In this document: in pieces, positions 10,044 to 20,302 of the stretch
Layout of the letters: each line of letters starts with the position of its first letter
How positions within the stretch are numbered: position 1 is the first letter of the stretch
NCBI GenBank assembly: GCA_022821275.1
Contig: JAJEDY010000094.1
Span: 43,543 to 107,542 of the forward strand
Reading direction: 5' to 3'
DNA from: Candidatus Latescibacterota bacterium
Lineage (GTDB): Bacteria; Latescibacterota; UBA2968
Length of the DNA: 64,000 nt
Made by a program: the position numbers and the translations under genes
The notes under the pieces: generated by a model
Told to the model about the DNA's origin: nothing
The model's database searches: none
The model's input: only the letters and a program-made list of their open reading frames with translations

Positions 10044-10076
10044 AAACAGGCACTTAATGTACATAAGTGCCTGTTT
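10044..10076 (-). terminator. Hairpin terminator downstream of tRNA-Lys
   Basis: AAACAGGCACTTA (10044-10056) and TAAGTGCCTGTTT (10064-10076) form a perfect 13-bp stem with a 7-base loop, 7 bases past the 3' end of the tRNA on the minus strand. It probably ends tRNA transcription before the restriction-modification operon. Immediately beyond it (about 10010-10033) lies a short tandem of AGGATATCTAT (two copies). Confidence 0.6.
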
Positions 10077-10082
10077 AGATTA

Positions 10083-10158
<76 letters not shown>

Positions 10159-10202
10159 GTTTTTTTGCGTGTTTGGGAATGTAAAGAAGCCTTTGCGCGA
10201 TG

Positions 10203-10676
10203 TCAAGTCTCGCGTACATAAGTCTCGCTGCGTCCGCCGCTTTTTTTCAGGAGATAGATTTCACTGATGACCATGTCGCGATCTACTGCTTTGCACATGT
10301 CGTAGATGGTCAATAGAGCGATGCTTACCGCGGTGAGGGCTTCCATTTCAACACCTGTGCGGTCGGGGACGCGCACTGTTGCACGCGCTGTAATGCTCGT
10401 GTTTTCGGTCTCAAAGTTGAGTTCAACGCCTGTAATGCCCAGCGGGTGGCACATTGGGATGAGGTCAGAGGTGCGCTTGGCGGCCATGATGCCCGCAATG
10501 CGCGCTGTTTCCAGTACATTGCCTTTGGGTATATTTCCCCCGGTGATGAGTTGCAGGGTTTCGGGTTGCATTTCAATTTTGCCCGATGCGATCGCCTCGC
10601 GGTCTGTCACGTCTTTATCTGTGACATCCACCATTTTTACGGATCCCTGTTCGTCAATATGTGTCAATTTTGCCAT
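10203..10676 (-). CDS. moaC: Cyclic pyranopterin monophosphate synthase MoaC
   Basis: A 157-residue protein with family length and the conserved blocks SDLIPMCHPLGITG, TGVEMEALTAVSIALLTIYDM and the C-terminal lysine/glycine segment KKSGGRS. It converts the MoaA product to cyclic pyranopterin monophosphate in molybdenum-cofactor synthesis. It lies 6 bases downstream of moeA on the same strand, so the two form an operon. No other Mo-cofactor genes are in the window. Confidence 0.96.
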   Translation of the reverse strand: MAKLTHIDEQGSVKMVDVTDKDVTDREAIASGKIEMQPETLQLITGGNIPKGNVLETARIAGIMAAKRTSDLIPMCHPLGITGVELNFETENTSITARATVRVPDRTGVEMEALTAVSIALLTIYDMCKAVDRDMVISEIYLLKKSGGRSETYVRET

Positions 10677-10682
10677 TATTTT

Positions 10683-11906
10683 TTACCAGTTGTTCAGTAA
10701 AATGAGGTCTAATTCAGCGCCTGCAGGCACATGGGCATCTTCGGCGTTGACCACGAATAAGCTGTTTGCGCGGGCCATTGAGAATAGATCCGCCGAGCCG
10801 TGATGCCCGACCCAGGTGCTTTCCCAAACGCCGTTTTTGCCCGGAATACTGTGCGCGGGTACAAATTGTTTTCGCCCGGGCGTTTGTCGGAAGTCTGCAC
10901 TGAGTACTGTGCGGACGGTGGGGAGGTGCAGATCCGTCATGCATTGCATTTTTCTGATTGCAGGGCGCATGAGCAATTCCAGGCCGACTACAGAAGATAC
11001 CGGATTGCCGGGCAATCCGAAGACCTGGCGCGCGCCTTTTACGCCAAATGTCAGGGGTTTGCCGGGTTTCATACGGATGCGGTCAAATAGTACTTCGACG
11101 CCCAGGTCCCGCATGCCGTCTTGCACCAGATCGTATTCGCCTGCGGAGACGCCGCCTGATAGGGCGACGATATCACAGGTCTCCAGACCTTCGCCGATGG
11201 TTTGTATCAACGCCTGGATATCGTCTTCTACGATGCCGAGATAACGCGCCTGTGCCCCTGATCGCAAGACTTGCGCGACCATCGAGTACCCATTGCTGTT
11301 TCGAATTTGCCCGGGTTTGGGTTTGTGGTGTGGTTCCACCACTTCGCTGCCGGTTGCCACAATGCCGACCACTGGCTGCCGATAGATCTCGATATGGACA
11401 TGTCCCACAGCGGCGAGGATGCCAACTTCGAGAGGGCGTATGACTGTGTTGGCTTGCAATACGATTTGATTGACGCGCACATCTTCGCCGAGGCGGGCGA
11501 TATTTCTGCCCGTTTCCGTTGTGTCGAGGACCCGCACTTTTTTGGGATCTGCGTGCGGTTCTGTATCTTCGACCATAATGACTGTGTCTGCGCCATCGGG
11601 CAAGGGCGCGCCTGTCATAATTTGAGAGGCTTGTCCACATGCCACGCGTTTTTGGGGTACTGTGCCCGCCGGGATCTCTTCGATTACATCGAGTATGGCT
11701 GGCGTGTCTCTGGATGCGGATGCGATATCTGCTCCCTGAAGGGCATAACCATCCATGAGGGCTTTGTCAAAGGGGGGCATGTCGATATCTGAGCGCACGT
11801 CTTCGGATAAAACGCGCCCGAGCACATCGTCCAATCCAACGCGGGTTTTGTCAATTGGCCGGGTATTTTCCAGTACTATGCGTATGGCATCGTCCATTTC
11901 AATCAT
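10683..11906 (-). CDS. moeA: Molybdopterin molybdotransferase MoeA
   Basis: A 407-residue protein of usual MoeA length. Recognisable blocks are MPPFDKALMDGYAL near the N-terminus, QIMTGAPLPDGADTVIMVED, GIVATGSEV in the MPT-binding (MogA-like) domain, and LSGGVSAGEYD followed by FGLPGNPVSS. It inserts molybdate into adenylylated molybdopterin. It is the first gene of the moeA-moaC pair. The long open frames on the opposite strand here are shadows. Confidence 0.96.
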   Translation of the reverse strand: MIEMDDAIRIVLENTRPIDKTRVGLDDVLGRVLSEDVRSDIDMPPFDKALMDGYALQGADIASASRDTPAILDVIEEIPAGTVPQKRVACGQASQIMTGAPLPDGADTVIMVEDTEPHADPKKVRVLDTTETGRNIARLGEDVRVNQIVLQANTVIRPLEVGILAAVGHVHIEIYRQPVVGIVATGSEVVEPHHKPKPGQIRNSNGYSMVAQVLRSGAQARYLGIVEDDIQALIQTIGEGLETCDIVALSGGVSAGEYDLVQDGMRDLGVEVLFDRIRMKPGKPLTFGVKGARQVFGLPGNPVSSVVGLELLMRPAIRKMQCMTDLHLPTVRTVLSADFRQTPGRKQFVPAHSIPGKNGVWESTWVGHHGSADLFSMARANSLFVVNAEDAHVPAGAELDLILLNNW

Positions 11907-12036
11907 AACTTTACTCCTTGTTTTATTTTCATTAATCGCGCATAATATACGTAAACTTGCCCGAAGTATCTGAGATTTTTTTGTATTTTTTTATGGGAAA
12001 ATCGCAATAGCGTGTATCTTAAATATGAGGAGCAAT

Positions 12037-12756
12037 ATGTCCAAAACAGCAATTATTACTGGCGCAGGTACTGGTATAGGTGCGGGTATTGCCATTGCAT
12101 TTGCCGAAGTGGGCTATAATCTCGCGCTCGCTGGGCGGCGCGTAGAACCGCTTGAAGAGATCGCGCGGCAATGCGGTACTGACAATATCGAGATTTGTGC
12201 TGCCGATGTTGCCGATCGGCAGGCGGTTCAAGTGCTTGCCAAACAAACGCTCGCGGCATTTGGTCGCATCGATATTTTGGTGAATAACGCGGGTATCAAT
12301 AGTAAAAAACGCCACTTGATCGATATTGCAGATGAGGATTGGGACCGCGTTATGGATATCAATCTCACGGGTGCTTTTAATGCGTTTCGCGCTGTTTTAC
12401 CGCAAATGAAAGTGCAAAATGACGGTCTGGTTATCAATATCTCATCTATGGCTGGCAAAAGAGCGGGTATGATCAGTGGTGTGGCTTATAGTGCGTCCAA
12501 ATTTGGCATGGCCGCGCTGAATCAATCGATTAATGCCGAGTTTCGAGAGGCGGGCATCCGCGCTTGCTGTATTTATCCCGGCGAAGTCGATACACCGATC
12601 TTAGACCACCGCCCCAATCCCGTTTCAGATGCAAAACGCGCAGCAGCTCTTTTGCCAGAAGATATTGCCGCCGCTGCACTTATGGTCGCTCAGATGCCAG
12701 ACCGCGTCATTGTCGAAGAAATTACCATTTTTCCACGCCGCGTGGTTAGTAAGTAG
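12037..12756 (+). CDS. Short-chain dehydrogenase/reductase
   Basis: A classical SDR of about 240 residues: cofactor motif TGAGTGIG, NNAG at the end of beta-4, then Ser in NISSMAG and the catalytic YSASK. PGEVDTPI follows the active site. I chose the ATG at 12037 because GAGGAG lies 5 bases before it; an in-frame ATG at 12025 would place this Shine-Dalgarno inside the gene. The substrate is unknown; the Arg-rich end of beta-2 (AGRRVEPLEE) suggests NADP. It is divergent from moeA and 51 bases upstream of rng. Confidence 0.9.
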   Translation: MSKTAIITGAGTGIGAGIAIAFAEVGYNLALAGRRVEPLEEIARQCGTDNIEICAADVADRQAVQVLAKQTLAAFGRIDILVNNAGINSKKRHLIDIADEDWDRVMDINLTGAFNAFRAVLPQMKVQNDGLVINISSMAGKRAGMISGVAYSASKFGMAALNQSINAEFREAGIRACCIYPGEVDTPILDHRPNPVSDAKRAAALLPEDIAAAALMVAQMPDRVIVEEITIFPRRVVSK

Positions 12757-12807
12757 TCTATCTGTCCGCGTTTGTGCGTGTGTTAGAATCAGTAAGGATA
12801 AAATAAA

Positions 12808-14349
12808 ATGAAAACCGAAATCATCATTAATGTCGCTTCACACGAGTCGAGAATTGCCATTCTCGAAGATGGTCGGCTTGCGGAAATTCTCGTTGAACGC
12901 GCTGAAAAAGAACGCATGGTTGGCGATATTTATCAGGGTGTTGTCACCGCTGTTTTGCCCGGCTTACAGGCCGGTTTTGTCGATATTGGACAAGAAAAAT
13001 CAGCCTTTTTGCATGTCTCTGATATGCCTGGTTCGCCCGGCTCAATGGTCGAACTCGATTCGGAAATTCTCGAGGATATCCAGGATCAGACCAATGGGCA
13101 AGGCAAATTCTCTATTGATGAGCTTTTGCGCAAAGGCCAGGAAGTTATTGTACAGATTAAAAAAGAGTCCATCAATACAAAAGGACCTCGCATTACTGCT
13201 GTGCCATCGCTTGCCGGGCGGTTTATGGTGCTTGTGCCCGATGGGGATAAAGTGGGCGTGTCGCGCAAGATTACCAATTGGCGTGAAAAGCGGCGCCTTC
13301 GGGATATCGGGGGCAATATCAAGCCCGATGGCTTTGGGCTTATTGTGCGTACCGAAGCCCGTGGCAAAGGCGAGCGAGAACTCAGGCGGGACCTCAAGCA
13401 ACTTTTGACGACCTGGAAACGACTTCAAAAACAGGGCAAGAAGAGCAGCGGTCCCCAATTGCTCTATAAAGAAATAGGCATGACGTCTGGCCTTATTCGC
13501 GATTTGTTCACTGAGGATGTTCACCGTCTGGTCATCGATTCGAAACGCGAATACAAGCAAATTCAGGCATATCTCAAAGGCGTTTCGCCCGAGTTGCGTC
13601 GGACCGTCGAATACTATGGCGATACGCGACCGATTTTCGATGCCTTTGGCATTGAGGCAGAAATTGAAAAGCTCACTGAGCGCAAAGTCTGGTTCAAGGG
13701 CGGTGGTTATCTCGTTATTGATCCGACAGAAGCGCTGGTTGCCATCGATGTCAATAGTGGGCGCAGCGTGGGTAAAGGGCGCGCCAGGCAGGATGAGACT
13801 GTGTTGAAGACCAATTTGGAGGCTGCCCGAGAAGTTGCTCGCCAACTCCGTTTGCGCGATATGGGCGGTCTTGTGGTTGTCGATTTTATCGATATGGACC
13901 ATGCGCGAGATCGCAAGCGCGTGGAAGATGAAATGCGTCAGGCCATTCGCCGCGACCGGTCTAAGATCCGGTATTCGCGGATTACGGCGTTTGGTCTGAT
14001 GGAGATGACTCGCCAGCGGGTGCGGCCCAGTTTGATGTCCACTTATTCTACGCCTTGTCCGCAATGCCATGGTACGGGATATATTCCGAGTCAGGAGACC
14101 GTGCTGTCGCGCATCGAACGCTGGCTCAAACGCTCCCGCGCTGCCGCGCTCGAACGACGGCTTACCGTTCGGGTTCATCCCACACTCGGATTTTATTTGC
14201 TCGAGAATAGCAGAGAACGCCTCAAAGCTATTCGCAAATCTACCCGGGTTTGGCTCGATGTTGAATCGGCGCCGGATTTGCGCGAAGAAGATTATCGCAT
14301 TTTTTCCAGAAAGCGGAAGATCGATGTGACAGACGAAGTTCAAACTTGA
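12808..14349 (+). CDS. rng: Ribonuclease G/E family endoribonuclease
   Basis: A 513-residue protein without the long C-terminal tail of RNase E, hence RNase G-like. An S1 domain covers about residues 35-120 (MVGDIYQGVVTAVLPGLQAG). The DNase I-like catalytic part has VAIDVNSGR and VVVDFIDMDHARDR, with the two Mg-binding aspartates. The zinc-link is CPQCHGTG. It processes rRNA and mRNA 5' ends. It lies just upstream of rplU-rpmA, an arrangement seen in many bacteria. Its stop codon overlaps the -35 box of the rplU promoter. Confidence 0.95.
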   Translation: MKTEIIINVASHESRIAILEDGRLAEILVERAEKERMVGDIYQGVVTAVLPGLQAGFVDIGQEKSAFLHVSDMPGSPGSMVELDSEILEDIQDQTNGQGKFSIDELLRKGQEVIVQIKKESINTKGPRITAVPSLAGRFMVLVPDGDKVGVSRKITNWREKRRLRDIGGNIKPDGFGLIVRTEARGKGERELRRDLKQLLTTWKRLQKQGKKSSGPQLLYKEIGMTSGLIRDLFTEDVHRLVIDSKREYKQIQAYLKGVSPELRRTVEYYGDTRPIFDAFGIEAEIEKLTERKVWFKGGGYLVIDPTEALVAIDVNSGRSVGKGRARQDETVLKTNLEAAREVARQLRLRDMGGLVVVDFIDMDHARDRKRVEDEMRQAIRRDRSKIRYSRITAFGLMEMTRQRVRPSLMSTYSTPCPQCHGTGYIPSQETVLSRIERWLKRSRAAALERRLTVRVHPTLGFYLLENSRERLKAIRKSTRVWLDVESAPDLREEDYRIFSRKRKIDVTDEVQT

Positions 14350-14374
14350 CATAAAGTACGACTTCGGATAGATT
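14346..14374 (+). promoter_or_regulatory. Sigma70-type promoter of rplU-rpmA
   Basis: TTGACA (14346-14351) is followed after exactly 17 bases by TAGATT (14369-14374). The -35 box contains the rng stop codon. It would give a leader of roughly 100 bases before the rplU start. Confidence 0.6.
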
Positions 14375-14389
14375 TAGCCCTCTTTGGAT

Positions 14390-14408
14390 TTCCCGATCGG
14401 GTCGGGAA
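14390..14408 (+). promoter_or_regulatory. Hairpin in the rplU leader
   Basis: TTCCCGA and TCGGGAA form a 7-bp stem with a 5-base loop about 70 bases before the rplU start. No T-tract follows, so it is more likely a leader structure than a terminator. Whether it is a ribosomal-protein autoregulatory site is unknown. Confidence 0.35.
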
Positions 14409-14479
14409 GTCTGTTTGTAACAAAAGTGGGGGCTGGGACTGGAGGCTGGGGATTGGAACAGTTTCTGGAGGTTTTGAGT

Positions 14480-14797
14480 ATGTATGCAGTGGTCGATATC
14501 GCTGGTAGCCAATACAAGGTGCAAGAGGGCGATCATATCCGCGTGGCCCGGCTCGATGCCGAGGAGGGAGATTCACTCTCTTTTCCCGATGTGTTGTTCG
14601 TAGGTGACGGCGATGAAATCAAAGTGGGTACGCCTCAAGTTGAGGGTGCTGCCGTCGAAGTGAGCGTTCAAGGACATGGTCTTGCTGACAAAATTACGGT
14701 TTTTAAGATGAAGCGCCGCAAGAATTACCGGCGCAAGAGAGGGCATCGGCAATCTTATACCGATCTTCAAGTTGAAAAAATTGTAGCGGAAAGCTAA
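14480..14797 (+). CDS. rplU: 50S ribosomal protein L21
   Basis: A 105-residue protein of typical L21 length beginning [18 protein letters not shown], with [20 protein letters not shown] near the C-terminus, the rRNA-binding signature. The start at 14480 is preceded by GGAGG at 14467-14471; the open frame extends further upstream but that part lacks L21 similarity. It is followed after 17 bases by rpmA. Confidence 0.97.
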   Translation: MYAVVDIAGSQYKVQEGDHIRVARLDAEEGDSLSFPDVLFVGDGDEIKVGTPQVEGAAVEVSVQGHGLADKITVFKMKRRKNYRRKRGHRQSYTDLQVEKIVAES

Positions 14798-14814
14798 TAT
14801 TAAGGAGGCTTTTC

Positions 14815-16010
<1,196 letters not shown>

Positions 16011-16105
16011 GAAATAGTAGGAGAGAATAGAATTGTCATTGCGGCATGGTTAAAGCCGCCACGCCGTAGGCACAACGAAGTAATCCACGAAGCGGTTCTT
16101 TAGTC

Positions 16106-16150
16106 AGCCCGTTCAATCTCCCCAATAGAAGGGTAGTTGGACGGGCTTTT
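16106..16150 (+). terminator. Terminator after mdh, left edge of the type I island
   Basis: AGCCCGTTCAA (16106-16116) pairs with TTGGACGGGCT (16137-16147), one G-T pair, followed by TTTTATCTTA. Almost the same stem occurs just after hsdR at 34846-34871. Between mdh and this hairpin (16040-16095) is a segment reminiscent of common intergenic repeats (TCATTGCGG ... ACGAAGTAATCC). Confidence 0.65.
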
Positions 16151-16183
16151 ATCTTATGGACTAAAAACTGAGAGGGCAATCAA

Positions 16184-18316
16184 ATGCAAGATAGCCAGGT
16201 TAATCGCATCCCCAATTTTATCTGGGGCATTGCCGACGATGTGTTGCGCGATCTGTACGTGCGGGGTAAGTACCGGGATATTATTCTGCCGATGACGGTG
16301 ATTCGGCGGCTGGATGCGGCTCTTGAACCGACCAAGCAGACGGTTCTCGCTATGCGAGATAGGCTCGATGCTGATGGCGTTGTCGAACAGGAAGCCGCGC
16401 TGAAGCAGGCTTCCGGGCACGCTTTTTACAATGCTTCGCCATTCACGTTGCGCGATCTTCGCGCCCGCGCCACCCGGCAGCAACTTCGGGCTGATTTTGA
16501 GGCGTACCTGGATGGGTTTTCGGCCAATGTGCAGGATATTTTGAAGAATTTCGAGTTTCGCAATCAGATTCCGCGTTTGTCCGATGCCGACGCGCTCGGT
16601 GCGTTGATTGAAAAATTTCTGTCGCCGGATATCAATTTAAGTCCTTATCCGGTGGAGAACAGCGATGGTTCTGTGCGGTTTTCCGGTCTGGACAATCACG
16701 CTATGGGTACGATTTTCGAGGAATTGGTGCGGCGGTTTAACGAGGAGAATAACGAGGAGGCTGGCGAACACTGGACACCGCGCGATGCTGTCAAGCTGAT
16801 GGCGAATCTCATTTTTCTCCCGGTGGCTGACGAGATTGAGTCGAGTACTTATTTGCTCTACGACGGTGCTTGCGGTACGGGTGGTATGCTGACTGTCGCA
16901 GAGGAGACGCTTCGGGAACTCGCCTATGAGCGTGGGAAGCAGGTTTCCACGCATCTTTATGGACAGGAGATCAATGCCGAGACCTATGCTATTTGCAAGG
17001 CGGACTTGCTGCTGAAGGGTGAGGGGAGTGCGGCGGATAATATTGTCGGAGGTCCGGAGTATTCGACGCTTTCCAATGATGCTTTCCCATCCCACAGATT
17101 TGATTTTATGCTCAGCAATCCGCCTTACGGCAAGAGTTGGAAGAACGATCTGGCCCGGATGGGAGGCAAGAGCGGCTTATCTGATCCGCGATTTCTTATC
17201 GCTCATGACGGCGACGCAGAGTATTCCCTGCTTACACGCTCCAGCGATGGGCAGATGCTGTTCCTCGCCAATATGCTTTCGAAGATGAAGCGCGATACCA
17301 GTCTGGGCAGTCGTATTGCCGAGGTCCATAATGGGAGTTCTCTGTTCACGGGTGATGCCGGGCAGGGAGAGAGCAATATCCGTCGCTGGATTATTGAGAA
17401 CGACTATCTGGAGGCGATTGTCGCGCTGCCGCTCAATATGTTCTACAATACAGGTATTGCCACGTACATCTGGGTGCTGACCAATCGCAAGCCAGCGCAC
17501 CGACGCGGCAAGGTGCAGCTTATTGACGCGAGTGAATGGTACAGTCCGTTGCGTAAGAATTTGGGCGCAAAGAACTGCGAGTTGTCCAATGACGACATCC
17601 GCCGCATTTGCGACGCTTTTTTGGCGTTTGAGGAGACCGAGCAGTCGAAGATTTTTCCCAATAAGGCATTCGGCTACTATAAGGTGACGGTTGAAAGACC
17701 GCTGAGGCTTGCTGTCGATTTGTCGCCTGAGCAACGTGTGCGATTCCGGGACGCTTGCTGTGAAGTGGAGGAAGAGCCGCTCGCCGAGGTGGTTGATGGA
17801 GTGGCGGAGACTATCGGCAACGGTCCTCATCTCGATTTCAACTGTTTTATGGATGCGGTCGCCGCAGAGGCTTCTGAGCAGGGCGTCAAGCTGATCGCCA
17901 AACGGAAAAAGCTGTTGCAAACGTCGCTGGCATTTCGGGACGAAGCCGCCGAACCGGTGATTAAGAGGATCTACAAATTGGGCAATAGGGAGCCAGACCC
18001 GATTCGCGGTCTGGTAGAGGCGACTGTGAATGATCAGTGTGTTGTTGAATATGAGCCAGACAGTGAGTTGCGCGATACCGAACAGGTGCCCCTGCTTGAG
18101 GAGGGCGGTGTTGAGGGCTTCTTGCGCCGTGAGGTGCTGCCTTATGCCGCGGATGCATGGTACGTTTCGACAAGTGTCAAAATCGGCTACGAGATCAGTT
18201 TTACCCGTCATTTCTACAAGCCACAACCCATGCGGTCACGAGAAGACATCCGCGCTGATATAATGGCATTGGAGCGAGAGAGTGAGGGGGTGTTGGCGGA
18301 GATTATTGGGGAGTAA
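16184..18316 (+). CDS. hsdM: Type I restriction-modification system methylase subunit HsdM
   Basis: A 710-residue protein. The N-terminal helical domain (IPNFIWGIADDVLRDLYVRG) is followed by the N6-adenine methyltransferase fold: motif I YDGACGTGGML at about residues 226-236 and catalytic NPPYGKSW at 312-319. A long C-terminal region of about 200 residues follows the usual HsdM end, which explains the size above the common 500. It methylates the host recognition site with HsdS and is also part of the HsdR nuclease complex. hsdS lies 5.3 kb and hsdR 13.3 kb downstream, separated by accessory defence genes. Confidence 0.95.
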   Translation: MQDSQVNRIPNFIWGIADDVLRDLYVRGKYRDIILPMTVIRRLDAALEPTKQTVLAMRDRLDADGVVEQEAALKQASGHAFYNASPFTLRDLRARATRQQLRADFEAYLDGFSANVQDILKNFEFRNQIPRLSDADALGALIEKFLSPDINLSPYPVENSDGSVRFSGLDNHAMGTIFEELVRRFNEENNEEAGEHWTPRDAVKLMANLIFLPVADEIESSTYLLYDGACGTGGMLTVAEETLRELAYERGKQVSTHLYGQEINAETYAICKADLLLKGEGSAADNIVGGPEYSTLSNDAFPSHRFDFMLSNPPYGKSWKNDLARMGGKSGLSDPRFLIAHDGDAEYSLLTRSSDGQMLFLANMLSKMKRDTSLGSRIAEVHNGSSLFTGDAGQGESNIRRWIIENDYLEAIVALPLNMFYNTGIATYIWVLTNRKPAHRRGKVQLIDASEWYSPLRKNLGAKNCELSNDDIRRICDAFLAFEETEQSKIFPNKAFGYYKVTVERPLRLAVDLSPEQRVRFRDACCEVEEEPLAEVVDGVAETIGNGPHLDFNCFMDAVAAEASEQGVKLIAKRKKLLQTSLAFRDEAAEPVIKRIYKLGNREPDPIRGLVEATVNDQCVVEYEPDSELRDTEQVPLLEEGGVEGFLRREVLPYAADAWYVSTSVKIGYEISFTRHFYKPQPMRSREDIRADIMALERESEGVLAEIIGE

Positions 18317-18330
18317 ATACCATACCAACC

Positions 18331-18391
18331 TTGAAGATATGAATAAAGTTGGCTATACTAAAATGCAGCGTTGAATTGGACCTTTGCAAGC
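18331..18391 (+). promoter_or_regulatory. Promoter-like block, copy 1
   Basis: TTGAAG (18331-18336), 17-base spacer, TATACT (18354-18359), followed by a GAATTGGA segment. A related block occurs at 20303-20360 with TTGAAT-17-TATACT. Placed directly upstream of the transposase-like gene. Confidence 0.4.
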
Positions 18392-18408
18392 AATGTAATC
18401 CTGAGGCC

Positions 18409-18957
18409 ATGACAAAGAGAAATTTACACCGCGACGGCACCATCCGCCTGCCCGGTTACGATTATTCGTGGGCGGGTGCGTATTTCGTAACCACCTGCAC
18501 GTCTGGAAGGGCGAACCTGTTTGGCGAAATTGTGAAGAATGAAATGCGATTGAACGTATATGGCCGAATGGTACAGGAGGTATGGAACGGGTTGCCCGGG
18601 CATTATCCACACGTTGTGTTGGATGCCTTTGTCATTATGCCCAATCATATACATGGCATTGTGGTTTTGGCCGACGACGCGGGTTTGAATGATATATCCG
18701 TAGGCGCGGGTTTCAAACCCGCGCCTACTACAACGCCACCGCGGCATGGCCTTCCGGAAATCGTTCGGGCATTCAAAACGTTTTCCGCCCGACAAATCAA
18801 TGAATCGCGCCACACCCCTGGTACCCCTGTGTGGCAACGCAATTATTATGAACATATCATCCGCAATAAGGCCGCCTTAAACCGAATCCGTCAATACATC
18901 ATGACCAACCCTGCCCACAGGAAAAAAGATCGTGAGAATCTGATACGGTATCGGTAA
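18409..18957 (+). CDS. REP-associated tyrosine transposase (RAYT, IS200-like Y1/HUH family)
   Basis: A 182-residue protein. HUH-type motif MPNHIHGIVVL (His80, His82) binds the metal, and WQRNYYEHIIRN near residue 146 carries the candidate nucleophilic tyrosine. GYDYSWAGAYFVTTCT is the typical RAYT start. Codons about 98-107 (GAGFKPAPT) are encoded by a 29-bp REP-like palindrome lying inside the gene. Start at 18409 chosen because the frame upstream lacks family similarity and GAGG precedes the ATG. It is inserted between hsdM and a 5'-truncated RecG-like gene and may have taken part in that truncation. Confidence 0.9.
   Translation: MTKRNLHRDGTIRLPGYDYSWAGAYFVTTCTSGRANLFGEIVKNEMRLNVYGRMVQEVWNGLPGHYPHVVLDAFVIMPNHIHGIVVLADDAGLNDISVGAGFKPAPTTTPPRHGLPEIVRAFKTFSARQINESRHTPGTPVWQRNYYEHIIRNKAALNRIRQYIMTNPAHRKKDRENLIRYR
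18700..18728. repeat. REP-like palindrome inside the RAYT gene
   Basis: GTAGGCGCGGGTTT - C - AAACCCGCGCCTAC: 14-bp perfect arms around one central base. The same core (GTAGG-GCGGGTTT / AAACCCGC-CCTAC) forms the intergenic palindromes at 49.0 and 52.1 kb. Confidence 0.8.
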
Positions 18958-18959
18958 GC

Positions 18960-20287
18960 GTAGGTTTCGAGTGGGGTACAACTGGCCGCCTCTCAGGCCA
19001 GTTCAACCCGCTACCATACCTTCGAAATGCTGTGGCGTTGCTTTTTGCCCGTTACGGACCGGACCATCCCAATGCCGGTGTCCGTCTGTTTCGCGTCATT
19101 GGCACTGAGCGCTATACCGGTATCGAGCACAATGTTGAAGAACGCCCGCGTTGCGAAGGTAACTTGCCTGCGGTTATATCGGAAATTCGCACGGTTATCA
19201 GTAGTCTGCTGCGGCGCCCGATGCGGCTCGTGGGGAGTCGCTTTCAGGAATCTGCCGAATATCCGGATTTCGCATGGCTGGAGGCGTTGCTTAATGCCAT
19301 CGCGCACCGCGATTACAGGATTGAAGGCACCTGCATAGAGGTCTGGCTATTCGATGACCGCATGGAAGTTGTCAGTCCAGGCGGTCTGGTCGGCAATTTG
19401 ACCACAGAAGCGTTGCTCACGCTCAAGCGCGTTCATCACAGCCGCAATCCTCGGATTATTCGGGTGCTTGTAGATCTCGGTCTCGCACGCGATCAGGGCG
19501 AGGGTATTCCGCGTATGTTCGCAGAGATGGAAGATGCTTTTTTGCCGAGGCCAGACATAGATGCGACCAGCCGCAGCGTTACCGTCACGCTTCGGAATAC
19601 GCTTACCTTAAATGCGATGGATCGAGAATTTATCTCGGCTCTCGGCGATCTTGAGCTTTCCCGCAATGAGTTTCGGACCTTGCTTTATACGTATCGCCAC
19701 GGTCAGATAGACAATGCCAGGCTACGTGCTTTATCCGGCCTGGATACCTTAAATGCCAGTTATCTTTTGCGCGGCCTCCGCGACCGAGATTTGCTGGTGC
19801 TTCATTCTCATGGCCCCAACAGCTACTATACGCTGACTTCTGTTCTGACATCGAAAGTTGGGGTATATAGAGCAAAAGGTGAAAAACTCAGTGTGGATGG
19901 GGGGATATTCGCGAAGGACAAGAAGGGACACGAAGAAGGGGTAAGCTCGATGCGGATGAGGGGGAGTTCAGCGCGGATGGGAGGGAGCTTGGCACGGATG
20001 GGGGGGAGTTCGACACCGATGGGGGGGAGCTTCCCGATTATATCAGAGCACGTATTGCAAAACTTGGAAAGCGGCCGCGTCGTGTGCGTGTGCGCCCCAT
20101 CATCCATTTAATATGCGATCAAGGGAAATGGGTAACTTCTGCGGAACTTGCCCGGTTTCTCAATATAGGGCAAAGCAAACTAACGGCGGGTTATATTACT
20201 CCGATGGTGCATAGCAGAGAACTTGAACCGCGCTTTCCAGACAAGCCGAATCATCCTCACCAGGCCTACCGCGCCAGAGTGCCCTAA
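18960..20287 (+). pseudogene. RecG-like ATP-binding/winged-helix protein (COG2865 type), 5'-truncated and frameshifted
   Basis: The part up to about 19910 reads NAVALLFARYGP, AIAHRDYRIEGT and DRMEVVSPGGL, then RNPRIIRVLVDLG and GEGIPRMFAEME, the GHKL-like ATPase region of AlbA_2/RecG-like proteins. The N-terminal AlbA_2 domain is missing; the frame begins right after the RAYT gene. A 20-24-base tandem repeat at about 19950-20035 (ggatggggggga-type units) encodes an acidic DGGEL linker in the other frame. The true C-terminal winged helix (TSAELARFLNIGQSK, FPDKPNHPHQAYR) continues in that frame to 20287. A shift of reading frame therefore lies between about 19910 and 19960. Probably non-functional. 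Confidence 0.75.
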
Positions 20288-20302
20288 CGCCTGCATACTT
20301 GA

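Noticed and set aside
13042..14352. A 436-residue frame antisense to rng
   Set aside because: Mirror of RNase G codon use; no start signal and no recognisable domain.
18980..19003. AACTGGCC/GGCCAGTT hairpin after the RAYT gene as a terminator
   Set aside because: Perfect 8-bp stem but no T tract; it lies in the frame of the RecG-like remnant, so a terminator call is not supported.
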